NCBI RefSeq assembly: GCF_000739375.1
Contig: NZ_CP006704.1
Location: forward strand, 2,666,001-2,730,000
DNA from: Comamonas testosteroni TK102
GTDB taxonomy: Bacteria > Pseudomonadota > Gammaproteobacteria > Burkholderiales > Burkholderiaceae_C
Direction: 5' to 3'
DNA length: 64,000 bases
The notes below the pieces were generated by a model. It was not told where the DNA came from. It saw only the letters and a list, made by a program, of their open reading frames with translations, and searched no databases. Shown here piece after piece: positions 25,146 through 32,913 of the stretch. The position numbers and the translations under genes were made by a program. The stretch's first letter is position 1. Every line of letters begins with the position of its first letter.

Positions 25146-26375
25146 TCAGATACCCATCGCCATGACCCAGCCCGCGAGCCCGGCCAGCAGCACCACGAGC
25201 GCTGGCGGCACACGTCCCACCGTCAGCAGCCCGAACGAGAGCAGTGCCAGCCCGAAATCCGCCTTGCCGTGGATAGCGCTCGTCCACACCGGGTCGTACA
25301 GCGCGGACACCAGGATGCCGACCACGCCGGCATTGATGCCCGCCATGGCCGTCTGGATGCCCGCGCGGTGGCGCAGTCCTTCCCAGAACGGCAGCGCACC
25401 GACCAGCACGAAGAAGGCCGGCAGGAAGATGGTGCCCAGCAGTGCCAGACCACCGATCCAGCCATGCAGCGGCCCCTGTGCGACGGCGCCGAGATAGGCC
25501 GAGAACGTGAACAGCGGCCCCGGCACGGCCTGCGCCGCACCGTAGCCGGCTAGGAAGTCGGCGTTGCTCACGATGCCGCTGGGCACCACGGCGGCTTGCA
25601 GCAGCGGCAGCACGACGTGCCCGCCACCAAAGACCAGTGCGCCGGAGCGGTACACGCCTTCTAGCAGCGCGATCGTGGATGAGCCCGTGGCTGCCGCCCA
25701 TAGGGGTAGCCCGACGAGCGGTGCGGCGAACAGCAGCAGTGCCACGATGCCCAGCTTGCGCGAGACGGGGTAACTGTGGGCTCGGCCGCCGCCGGGTTGC
25801 GCGATCTTCAATGTCCACCAGCCCAACAGTCCTGTCATTGCAATGGCGGCAAGCTGGCCTGCAGCCGAGGGCAGGATCATGGTCAGCAGCGCCGCCAGAA
25901 TGGCTAGGGCAGCACGCGGCCGATCCGGGCACAGTGACTTGGCCATTCCCCAGACAGCTTGCGCCACGATGGCCACGGCTACCACCTTGAGCCCATGCAC
26001 CCAGCCCGACTGGGCCAGCCCCTGGTACTCCGCGATGCCGAAGGCGAACAGGATCAGCGCAATCGCCGACGGCAAGGTGAATCCCGCCCAGGCCGCCAGC
26101 AGGCCCAGCCAGCCCGCGCGGCCCAGCCCCAGCGCCATGCCTACCTGGCTGCTGGCTGGGCCCGGCAGGAATTGGCACAGGGCGACCAGATCGGAGTAGC
26201 TGCGGTCATCCAGCCAGTGGCGGCGCTCGACAAACTCCGAGCGGAAATAGCCCAGGTGCGCGATCGGCCCGCCGAAGGAGGTCAGCCCCAGCTTGAGGAA
26301 GGCGCCAAAGACTTCGACGGGTGAGCCGCGCGCGGCTGCGGCCTCATGCTGCAAGGTGTTGGTGGAATCTGTCAT
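25146..26375 (-). CDS. chrA: Chromate transporter ChrA
   Basis: A 409-residue membrane protein of the CHR family with two homologous halves, each holding a ChrT motif: FGGPIAHLGYFR near residue 34 and FGGGHVVLPLLQ in the second half. GYGAAQAVPGPLFTFSAYLG and LCQFLPGPASSQVGMALG are also typical. It exports chromate and gives chromate tolerance. The upstream PadR gene overlaps its start by 4 bp (26372-26375), so they form one operon on the minus strand, opposite to the ICE backbone. Confidence 0.95.
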   Translation of the reverse strand: MTDSTNTLQHEAAAARGSPVEVFGAFLKLGLTSFGGPIAHLGYFRSEFVERRHWLDDRSYSDLVALCQFLPGPASSQVGMALGLGRAGWLGLLAAWAGFTLPSAIALILFAFGIAEYQGLAQSGWVHGLKVVAVAIVAQAVWGMAKSLCPDRPRAALAILAALLTMILPSAAGQLAAIAMTGLLGWWTLKIAQPGGGRAHSYPVSRKLGIVALLLFAAPLVGLPLWAAATGSSTIALLEGVYRSGALVFGGGHVVLPLLQAAVVPSGIVSNADFLAGYGAAQAVPGPLFTFSAYLGAVAQGPLHGWIGGLALLGTIFLPAFFVLVGALPFWEGLRHRAGIQTAMAGINAGVVGILVSALYDPVWTSAIHGKADFGLALLSFGLLTVGRVPPALVVLLAGLAGWVMAMGI

Positions 26376-26701
26376 TTGTGCATTGCCTCCCCGGTGAACT
26401 CCCAGATGCGTTCCTTGGCCAGCGCCAAGCCTTCCATGCCCTTGGGCGTGATCGTGTAGAGCTTGCGCACGGTGCGCCCTTCACGCTCCTGGCGGGAGAC
26501 GAGGTAGCCGTCGCGCTCCATCTTGTGCAGCATCGGGTACAGCGTTCCTGGGGAGAGGCGATAGCCGTGGTGGGCCAGTTCGTCGATCATCCACTGCCCA
26601 TAGATCTCCTGCTCGGCCGCGTGGTGCAGCACGTGCAGGCGGATCAGCCCCGACAGCAGGTCGTGGTGCTCCATGGCGCGGGGTGTTGGTTTTTCTTTCA
26701 T
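26372..26701 (-). CDS. PadR-family regulator of chrA
   Basis: A 109-residue PadR repressor: winged helix (QWMIDELAHHGYRLSPGTLYPMLHKMERDGYLVSRQEREG) and a short C-terminal dimerisation helix. PadR proteins next to chrA are known from several proteobacterial chromate loci. A perfect palindrome overlaps its own start codon (26700-26729), which suggests autorepression of the padR-chrA operon. Confidence 0.9.
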   Translation of the reverse strand: MKEKPTPRAMEHHDLLSGLIRLHVLHHAAEQEIYGQWMIDELAHHGYRLSPGTLYPMLHKMERDGYLVSRQEREGRTVRKLYTITPKGMEGLALAKERIWEFTGEAMHK

Positions 26702-26729
26702 ATCGAATAACGATAACGAAATTCGATAT
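26700..26729. promoter_or_regulatory. PadR operator, ATATCGAAT-N12-ATTCGATAT
   Basis: A perfect inverted repeat with 9-bp arms and a 12-bp AT-rich spacer that itself contains CGATAACG. It overlaps the PadR start codon and would block transcription or initiation when bound. The assignment to the PadR protein is inferred from position. Confidence 0.75.
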
Positions 26730-26808
26730 TATCACGATGCGCTGTCTTGACTTTTAAGACAGGTGCTCACGCCTTCGCGCCTAGCGGCGCTGCGCGCTCC
26801 GCTTGCGG

Positions 26809-27099
26809 CTATGGCTCGGATGCCGCGACCTGGCTTTCCGTTGCAGCCATCAGCACCGCCGTACTGCAATCGAGTGCGCGCGCGATCTTGAAGATGATTG
26901 CGAGCGTGGGCATGTGTTCGCCACGCTCGACCTTACCCATGTGCGAACGCTCGATGCCAGCCTGGTACGCCAGCGATTCCTGCGCAATCCCCCGTTCCAT
27001 CCGTAGCGCGCGCACCGCCGCGCCGAAGGCTTGCGCCAGTTCGGCATCGAAGGTGGTAACGCCGGCCGGTCGGCCTAGCTGAACGGATCGCTTCTGCAT
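26809..27099 (-). CDS. XRE-family helix-turn-helix regulator
   Basis: A 96-residue protein with one cro/CI-type helix-turn-helix (AVRALRMERGIAQESLAYQAGIERSHMGKVERGEHMPTLAIIFKIARAL). Start at ATG 27099; a TTG 27 bp upstream is also open. It is transcribed opposite to the ICE backbone and divergent from the DUF2958 gene, a common position for a switch that controls ICE core genes. Its last part overlaps a 17-mer repeat region downstream (26790-26806). Confidence 0.85.
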   Translation of the reverse strand: MQKRSVQLGRPAGVTTFDAELAQAFGAAVRALRMERGIAQESLAYQAGIERSHMGKVERGEHMPTLAIIFKIARALDCSTAVLMAATESQVAASEP

Positions 27100-27395
27100 A
27101 GACAGAAGCGTCGAATCGAAGGACAATTAAAACCACGTTATCTTTAACTCATTGACGAAAAAACGCTGTTCCGTGCTTTTACGGAAATCCGTATCTACGG
27201 GTTCCGACAGAACCGGGGAATCGCATCCGTGTCTTTCCGGCTTCCTACAATTCCGCTTCTGCGCTTGCGTGCTTCTACGGATGCGATGGCTTGCGCATCC
27301 GTGCTTCCCCACGAAAGCACGAAGACGGTTCGGCGGTTCCGTGCTTCGACGCAGAAGCGCATCCGCGCATCCTCGGTTTCGTGGAGGTTCCTGCC
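27100..27395. promoter_or_regulatory. Divergent regulatory region with repeated CGTGCTTC motifs
   Basis: About 300 bp between the XRE gene and DUF2958. A short motif, CGTGCTTYNACG, recurs on the + strand at 27172, 27268, 27300 (one extra base) and 27340, and GCATCCGNG-type boxes lie between. It could be a multi-site operator for the XRE protein or an accessory origin element. GTGGAGGTTCC precedes the DUF2958 start. Confidence 0.45.
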
Positions 27396-27746
27396 ATGAC
27401 CTTGCCACTTGTCACCACCGACGAACGCGCCCGGCTGCTGGCCCACGGCGCGGCGCTTGCCGCTGGCCAGCGCCTCGACCCGCTGCCCGTGGTGCGGCTG
27501 TTCACCCCGGACGCGCATGTGACCTGGCTGCTGGTGTCGCTCGACCCTGCGGATGGCGATACCGCCTATGGCCTGATCGACCTCGGCATCGGCATGCCTG
27601 CGCTAGGGACGGTCAAGCTCTCCGACCTGGCCGGCATCGCCGGCCCGCGCAAGCTGCCGGTGCGACGGGATCGCTATTTCCAGGCGCTGCGCCCGCTGTC
27701 GGAGTACGTCCGGCTGGCGCAGGAGAACGGCGCGATCACGGACTGA
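27396..27746 (+). CDS. DUF2958 family protein
   Basis: A 116-residue protein matching DUF2958 (LVTTDERARLLAHG, then DPLPVVRLFTPDAHVTWLLVSLDPADGDTAYGLIDLGIGMPALGTV and FQALRPLSEYV). Function unknown; a standard small gene of Tn4371-like ICEs upstream of the rep-par-tra block. Start ATG 27396. Confidence 0.88.
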   Translation: MTLPLVTTDERARLLAHGAALAAGQRLDPLPVVRLFTPDAHVTWLLVSLDPADGDTAYGLIDLGIGMPALGTVKLSDLAGIAGPRKLPVRRDRYFQALRPLSEYVRLAQENGAITD

Positions 27747-28089
27747 TGAAGGCCAGCGCAGCCCGGCCAGCCGGGGCGCATTGTGACTATTTCAGTCTTA
27801 CCCAAGACCTGCACGGTCTGGATCGGCATCTTTGCACCGAAGCGGTGCGACCCTGCTGCAAACAGTCATGATCTTTTGCGCGGTCTGCGCCACGGTATCC
27901 GGTGCCGCGCACCATTTCCGGGTGGCGCAGCCGTCGCATTCAGACGATTTCCGCAACGCGCAGGAGCCAAACGGTCTTGACACCGATAGTTACAGCTTAA
28001 CCGTTTTTGATGATGACCTGATGGCATTTCGATAGCTCCCGCATCGCGGAAATCGTGGCGACGCACCCCGAACACTGGGAGGTTTCGCC
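27747..28089. other. Intergenic region before the DUF2285-rep-par block
   Basis: About 340 bp, less GC-rich than its flanks. A TTGACA box at 27977-27982 could be the -35 element of the promoter that drives the downstream genes, but no good -10 box follows at standard spacing. No gene seen. Confidence 0.4.
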
Positions 28090-28857
28090 ATGACTGATCG
28101 CAGCGCCGAACACTGGTATCCGACAGCGGCTTATCTCTATGTCCTGCACCTTGATGGCCCTGCGCTGGCCTGGGAATACTTACGCCGAAATCCCGGCTAT
28201 CGGCTCGACTGGCTACGCCGTCGTCGCCGGCCGGACGCAGCGCAGGAGTGGGGCCTGCGCCTGCTGGAAGATCCGGCCCTGGATGCGCGTGACGCGCATC
28301 CGGCCTGGTTCCCCGATCACGATGCCGTGGTGCAGCTCTACCCCGATGCCGACCCGCCGCCCAAAGCTCATGCCTTCGAGTTCTGGCGTGTCCCTGGCCG
28401 CAAGCAACTGATCCACGACGGCAAGCGCCTGGTGCTGGTGTCGCACTGGCCCGGCTGCTGCCTGCGGCTCGCGCTTGCGCCGAGCCTGGAAGACGGCATG
28501 GCCTACCTCTACGCCACCCGCGCCTGCGCCACGCCCTGCGCGCGCTATCGCACGCTTGCGGCCGAGCTGGACGCCTTGGCCGTGGCAACGGTTGCCGCGC
28601 CTGCGGCGGCGGCCCGTTCCCGGCCCACGACAGCCGCGGTGCTGGAGCTGCACACCTTGCAGGCGCTCGACGCGACCCTGGCGGGCGCGTCCTTGCGCGA
28701 AGTCGCCGAAGGGTTGTTTGGCGCGGATGCGGTCGCGGCCGATTGGCACAAGGACAGCGCCTTGCGTGCCCGCGTGCGGCGGCTGGTACGCCGTGGCGAG
28801 GCGCTGATGCGCGGCGGCTATCGCCGCCTGGCGCAGCTTCCGCCGCCGTTGCAGTAG
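28090..28857 (+). CDS. DUF2285 family protein
   Basis: A 255-residue ICE protein. The N-terminal part (DRSAEHWYPTAAYLYVLHLDGPALAWEYLRRNPGYRLDWLRR) is a DUF6499-like domain and the C-terminal part is DUF2285 with LHTLQALDATLAGASLREVAEGLFG and an RVRRLVRRGEALMRGGYRRLA helix, possibly DNA-binding. The exact role is unknown; it is found just before the HTH and repA genes in related elements. Start ATG 28090 after GGGAGGTTTCGCC. Confidence 0.88.
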   Translation: MTDRSAEHWYPTAAYLYVLHLDGPALAWEYLRRNPGYRLDWLRRRRRPDAAQEWGLRLLEDPALDARDAHPAWFPDHDAVVQLYPDADPPPKAHAFEFWRVPGRKQLIHDGKRLVLVSHWPGCCLRLALAPSLEDGMAYLYATRACATPCARYRTLAAELDALAVATVAAPAAAARSRPTTAAVLELHTLQALDATLAGASLREVAEGLFGADAVAADWHKDSALRARVRRLVRRGEALMRGGYRRLAQLPPPLQ

Positions 28858-28969
28858 GGGGGGACGTTTCGCGTCCCCCGCAGATCGTCCCTTAGCAAGC
28901 AGCCTCGCTTTCTCGAAAGTGCCTCTATCCGGCCGCGTGGTGTGGCCGGGCTTGATGGAGGTACATCCC

Positions 28970-29254
28970 ATGCGACCCGCTCCCTTGCGGCCTGCCGCCG
29001 CTGCTGTCGCTGCGCCTGCGCAGCCCCAACGCTACCTGACCAACGACGAAGCCGCCGAATACCTGCGCCTGTCGCCGCGCACGCTGGAGAAACAGCGCGT
29101 GATCGGCGGCGGCCCGAAGTTCCGCAAGTTCGGCCGCCGCGTCATGTACGCGGTGTCCGACCTCGACGCCTGGGCCGACCAGCGCAGCTACGAAGCGACT
29201 TCCGACCCGGAATACGCCGAACGCCACGCGGGCGATTATCGTGATGGTCGCTGA
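28970..29254 (+). CDS. Small excisionase/AlpA-like helix-turn-helix protein
   Basis: A 94-residue protein whose core (YLTNDEAAEYLRLSPRTLEKQRVIGGGPKFRKFGRRVMYAVSDLDAWAD) is the helix-turn-helix_17 domain of excisionase-type proteins. Such proteins act as excision factors or transcription activators. Start ATG 28970 after TGGAGGTACATCCC. It overlaps nothing but lies 26 bp before repA and is likely co-transcribed. Confidence 0.9.
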   Translation: MRPAPLRPAAAAVAAPAQPQRYLTNDEAAEYLRLSPRTLEKQRVIGGGPKFRKFGRRVMYAVSDLDAWADQRSYEATSDPEYAERHAGDYRDGR

Positions 29255-29280
29255 TCGCTGGCGCGTGGGTGGCCGTCGCC

Positions 29281-30126
29281 ATGTCCAGCCCGCCAGGGCA
29301 AGCCTTGCCGCAGCGCGAACAGCTCGAGCTGTTCCGCGCTCTGCCGGGCGACATGGCACCCCGCGACAGCCAGGACTTGATGGCCTTTCCGTTCTTCTCG
29401 CTGGCGAAGTCGCGGCGTACCGCGCCGATCGACTTCCGCGCCGGCGGCATCACCATTCGCGTGGAGGGTACGCAGGAGCACGGCATCGCAACGATATGGG
29501 ATGCCGACCTGCTGATTTGGGCCGCCTCGCAGATCGTGGAGGCGCGCGACGCGGGCTTGCGCCCGTCGCGCTGGATATGCGCCACGCCCTACGAAATCCT
29601 GCGATTCATCGGGCGCGGCACGTCCTTGAACGACTACCTGCGGCTGAAAGCCGCGCTCGACCGGCTGCAATCGACCACGGTGGCCACGTCCATCCGCGAA
29701 ACCACGGGAAGGCGACTGCATCGTTTCTCGTGGATCAACGAGTGGAAGGAACTGGCCGATGCCAGCGGCGTGCCGCTGGGCATCGAACTGATCCTGCCGG
29801 ACTGGTTCTATGCGGGCGTGCTCGACGCCGCCTTGGTGCTGACCATCGACCCGGCGTATTTCCGCTTGAAGGGCGGCATCGAACGCTGGCTGTACCGCCT
29901 GGTGCGCAAGCACGGCGGCAAGCAGCCGGACGGCTGGCAATTCGACTTCCGGCACCTGCACCGCAAATCGGGCAGCGCGGCGCGCTTCTCCGATTTCGCC
30001 TACGACCTGCGCGCCCTGGTGGCGCGGCAGTCGTTGCCCGGCTACGTCCTGGGCATCGAGCGGATGCCGGACGACGGAACGGAGCTGCTGACGTTCCGGC
30101 CCGTGCTGCACACGGCACGGGGATAA
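29281..30126 (+). CDS. repA: Replication initiator protein RepA
   Basis: A 281-residue RPA-type replication initiator: SLAKSRRTAPIDFRAGGITIRVEGT, IWDADLLIWAASQIVEA and the winged-helix segments RWICATPYEILRFIGRGTSLNDYLRLKAALDRLQST and IERWLYRLVRKHGGKQ are typical. In ICEs it supports replication of the excised circle. Three direct repeats lie 26 bp after its stop and look like iterons. ATG 29281 chosen; a GTG 12 bp upstream is in frame. Confidence 0.9.
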   Translation: MSSPPGQALPQREQLELFRALPGDMAPRDSQDLMAFPFFSLAKSRRTAPIDFRAGGITIRVEGTQEHGIATIWDADLLIWAASQIVEARDAGLRPSRWICATPYEILRFIGRGTSLNDYLRLKAALDRLQSTTVATSIRETTGRRLHRFSWINEWKELADASGVPLGIELILPDWFYAGVLDAALVLTIDPAYFRLKGGIERWLYRLVRKHGGKQPDGWQFDFRHLHRKSGSAARFSDFAYDLRALVARQSLPGYVLGIERMPDDGTELLTFRPVLHTARG

Positions 30127-30151
30127 CTGCGGGAAAACTTGTGAATAGCCT

Positions 30152-30215
30152 CGTGCTATCAGGAGTACCGGGTATCGTGCTATCAGGAGTACGCCTATCG
30201 TGCTATCAGGAGTAC
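30152..30215 (+). repeat. Three iterons, candidate origin of replication
   Basis: Three identical 17-bp direct repeats CGTGCTATCAGGAGTAC at 30152, 30176 and 30199, that is at 24- and 23-bp spacing, about two helical turns. They lie between repA and parA. The spacing and position fit RepA-binding iterons of a theta-type origin; an AT-richer stretch follows at 30264-30300. Confidence 0.8.
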
Positions 30216-30391
30216 GAAAACGCCGGAAAGCCAATAACGGCGCGGGTTTGCGGCCCCTCTAACTTACCTAACAAGAAATACATAACTTTTAGTAGAAGCG
30301 CGCCGTTTCGGTGGACAACCACCCAACGGCACGGCGAACCGCGTTTTGCACGGCAGGCAAAGCCCGGCTTTCCAGCAGGGAGGGCCGCGCC

Positions 30392-31030
30392 ATGATCCTC
30401 GCTCTGCTCAACCAGAAAGGCGGTGTCGGCAAGACGACGCTCGCCACGCACATCGCGGGTGAACTGGCGCTTCGCGGCCAGCATGTCGTCCTGCTCGATG
30501 CTGACCCGCAGGGTTCCTCGCTGGACTGGACGCAGCGCAGAAGCCAGCAAGGCTTGCCACGGCTGTTCAGCGCCGTGGGCCTCGCCCGCGAAACGCTGCA
30601 TCAGGAAGCGCCGGAGCTGGCCCGCCGCGCCGATCATGTCGTCATCGACGGGCCGCCGCGCATCGCCGCCCTGGCGCGCTCCGCGCTGCTGGCGGCCGAG
30701 CGCGTGCTGATCCCGGTGCAGCCCAGCCCCTACGACCTTTGGGCCAGCTCGGAAATGGTTTCGCTGATCCGCGAGGCGCAGGTGTTCCGGCCTGCGCTGC
30801 GCGCGGCCTTCGTCATCAACCGGCGCGTCAGCGCCACCATCATCGGCCGCGAGGCGCGGCAATCGCTGGCCGAACAGCCGCTGCCCGCGCTGCGTTCGGA
30901 GGTGCATCAGCGCATCGTCTTCGCCGACAGCGTGGCCGCTGGCCGGCTCGCACGCGAGACAGCGCCCGACAGTGCCGCTGCCCGCGAAATCACCGCCCTG
31001 GTGGACGAACTGCTGCGGTGGCCGACATGA
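30392..31030 (+). CDS. parA: ParA partition ATPase
   Basis: A 212-residue ParA/MinD-like ATPase. The deviant Walker A is KGGVGKTT (with the signature lysine, residues about 9-16), the A' motif VVLLDADPQGSSLDW, and Walker B HVVIDGPP. It segregates the replicating ICE circle. It ends in an ATGA overlap with the next gene (31027-31030), which is likely its partner. Start ATG 30392 after AGGGAGGG. Confidence 0.93.
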   Translation: MILALLNQKGGVGKTTLATHIAGELALRGQHVVLLDADPQGSSLDWTQRRSQQGLPRLFSAVGLARETLHQEAPELARRADHVVIDGPPRIAALARSALLAAERVLIPVQPSPYDLWASSEMVSLIREAQVFRPALRAAFVINRRVSATIIGREARQSLAEQPLPALRSEVHQRIVFADSVAAGRLARETAPDSAAAREITALVDELLRWPT

Positions 31031-31311
31031 CAGCGAAGCAGCCACCCAACAGCAAACGCACGGGCAAGCGCGTCGGCATCGGCGCACGTCCGCCCGCGAA
31101 TCCGCACGCCGAGGCGTGGATTCGCCAGGGCGATGCTGATGCGCTGGGCAAAGGCGACCTCTACACCGCGCGCCTGACCCTCGACATTACGCCCGCCATG
31201 CGGGCGCGCATCAAGGTGTCGGCCTTCACGCAAGGCGTGACCGTGGCCGACTTGCTGCGAGGCCTGCTGGAGCGGGAGTTTCCCGAGCACCGCAGGGAGA
31301 ACACACCATGA
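31027..31311 (+). CDS. Small partition partner / ribbon-helix-helix-like protein
   Basis: 94 residues, translationally coupled to parA. The N-terminus is basic and disordered (KQPPNSKRTGKRVGIG), and the C-terminal half (YTARLTLDITPAMRARIKVSAFTQGVTVADLLRGLLEREF) has the pattern of a ribbon-helix-helix DNA-binding domain. By position and size it is the probable DNA-binding partner of ParA, but this is inference. It overlaps the DUF2840 start by 4 bp. Confidence 0.8.
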   Translation: MTAKQPPNSKRTGKRVGIGARPPANPHAEAWIRQGDADALGKGDLYTARLTLDITPAMRARIKVSAFTQGVTVADLLRGLLEREFPEHRRENTP

Positions 31312-31853
31312 CCGCATCCGCTTTGCCTGCCGCGAACGCGGCACCGGCTGCGCCGTTGCCTGCGCTTTCGGCACTCGCCGGACAGGCCGGCAACGTGCCG
31401 CTGACGCGCGTTTCGCTGGCCTACCTCGAACATCGCTTCAAGCTCTACCTGCGCTTCGGCGAACCGGTGCGCACGCTCCAGCTCGACCGCTGGCGGCGCT
31501 GCGCGGTGTTCCTGCCGGGCGCGATGCTCTGCCGCATCCGCTGGCAGGCCAACGACTACGGCACGATCCGCTGGCAGCTCATGGTGATGCAGGCTTGCAC
31601 ACCGCTGGACGCCGCACAGCGCATCCCCGGTGTGCAGCCGGGCGCGCGCCTGCTACTGCACGCCGGAGGCGATGCCAACGTGCGCGCCGTGCTGGAGCGC
31701 ATCGACGGCATCGAGGCGCTGGGCATCGCCGCCATCGACGTGTCGCCCGCGTACTGGCGCACGCTGGGCAACCGTCTTGCGGCTCGCCTTGCGCTGCCCG
31801 AATACACCGCCGAGCGGCATACCGCCTGGCTGGCCGGGAAGGTGCTGCCATGA
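31308..31853 (+). CDS. DUF2840 family protein
   Basis: A 181-residue protein of DUF2840 (VSLAYLEHRFKLYLRFGEPVRTLQLDRWRRCAVFLPGAMLCRIRWQANDYGTIRWQLMVMQA). Function unknown; always between the par genes and traF in Tn4371-like ICEs. Both ends overlap neighbours by 4 bp, so the block parA to traF is one tightly coupled operon. Confidence 0.88.
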   Translation: MTASALPAANAAPAAPLPALSALAGQAGNVPLTRVSLAYLEHRFKLYLRFGEPVRTLQLDRWRRCAVFLPGAMLCRIRWQANDYGTIRWQLMVMQACTPLDAAQRIPGVQPGARLLLHAGGDANVRAVLERIDGIEALGIAAIDVSPAYWRTLGNRLAARLALPEYTAERHTAWLAGKVLP

Positions 31854-32449
31854 CGGCCCCGACCACCACGGCCAACGCGCCCGCCGTACCGCCGCGTCCT
31901 CGCTCACGCCTGCGCGCTCGCATCGTGCTGGCGACACTGGCCGCCATCGGCTTCGCTGCGCTGGCCTGGGCGGCCTTCGTGTCGCCGCTGCCGCGTCTGA
32001 CCTACAACCCGTCCGACAGCGTGGCGGTCGGCTGGTATCGCATCGACCCGTTCGACCCGCGCACCGCCTCGCTGCCACGTCCTTTGTCCGTGGACAGCAT
32101 CGTGCTGGTGCCGCTTCCGGCCACGGCCGCCGCGCTCGCTGCGCAGCGCGGCTACCTGCCGGTGCGCGTGCCGCTGCTCAAACGTGTGGGCGCGGTCGCG
32201 CCACAACACGTCTGCATCGTCGCCGGTCAGGTACGCATCGACGGCGTGCCTTCGGCCGCCGTGCTGCCCGCCGACCGGCTGGGCCGGGCGCTGCCGTCCT
32301 TGCAGCTTTGCCGCCGCCTTGAACCGGGCGAACTGTTCCTGTTGAGCGTGACGAATCCGGCATCGTTCGACAGCCGCTATTTCGGCCCGGTCAGCGCATC
32401 CGCTGTGATCGGCGTTGCGCACCCGGTCTGGCTGGAGACACGCCCGTGA
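31850..32449 (+). CDS. traF: TraF, conjugative transfer signal peptidase
   Basis: A 199-residue S26-type signal peptidase. One N-terminal membrane anchor (IVLATLAAIGFAALAWAAFV) is followed by the catalytic serine in YNPSDSVAVGWYRI and the lysine in LLKRVGAVAPQHVCI. In IncP-type systems TraF cleaves and circularises the TrbC pilin, which is encoded at 56433. Starts by ATGA overlap with DUF2840. Confidence 0.9.
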   Translation: MTAPTTTANAPAVPPRPRSRLRARIVLATLAAIGFAALAWAAFVSPLPRLTYNPSDSVAVGWYRIDPFDPRTASLPRPLSVDSIVLVPLPATAAALAAQRGYLPVRVPLLKRVGAVAPQHVCIVAGQVRIDGVPSAAVLPADRLGRALPSLQLCRRLEPGELFLLSVTNPASFDSRYFGPVSASAVIGVAHPVWLETRP

Positions 32450-32913
32450 TGGTCGCCGATTCGCTGCGCTCCGGCGTGCCATCGGGCATGTCGTTCTCGC
32501 TGCTGTTGCCGTGTCGTCGCGCCTGCCGTGCCGGTGCCAATCCTGCGAATTGGGCACCGCACGTCGCGCTGCCTTCGGCGCGGCCGTCCAACGTGCAGGC
32601 GTCTTGCCTCGAACGCGCCCGACCTGCGGCCTTCATCGCGTCGATTCGCGCGTTCGCCGGCGCGCTGGCTGCTCACGCAGCAGCGCCGCCGGGCCGACGG
32701 TGCCTGGAGCGACAGCGGAAGGCAAAGGCGGAAGGCAAGACAAAAGGACGCGGCACCGGGCCGCGTCGAAAGCCTGTCTGCACATGGGGGTGGCGCGGCA
32801 CGGAGCGGCTTCGCCGCCGTGCCGCGTGGGGCGCGAGGCCCGCGCCAATGCAGGCATGCCCGCGTGCTTCGCACGACCGGGCACGCCAGAGCTTGCAGGG
32901 AGAACGGCGATGA
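32449..32913 (+). CDS. Hypothetical basic protein between traF and relaxase
   Basis: A frame of 154 codons rich in arginine, alanine and proline, overlapping traF at its start and the relaxase at its end by the 4-bp pattern seen across this operon. That layout supports it, but the composition is that of a shadow frame in GC-rich DNA and I recognise no domain. It may be a real small ICE gene or an artefact. Confidence 0.35.
   Translation: MVADSLRSGVPSGMSFSLLLPCRRACRAGANPANWAPHVALPSARPSNVQASCLERARPAAFIASIRAFAGALAAHAAAPPGRRCLERQRKAKAEGKTKGRGTGPRRKPVCTWGWRGTERLRRRAAWGARPAPMQACPRASHDRARQSLQGERR

Noticed and set aside
27152..27871. 239-codon frame over the DUF2958 gene
   Set aside because: DUF2958 in the other frame is a recognised family; this frame is its shadow.
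30152..30215. CRISPR array
   Set aside because: Three repeats with 6-7-bp spacers are iterons beside repA, not CRISPR repeats with 30-bp spacers.
32415..32909. N-terminal extension of the relaxase
   Set aside because: Overlaps traF and the small gene after it; the relaxase start with ribosome-binding site is ATG 32910.
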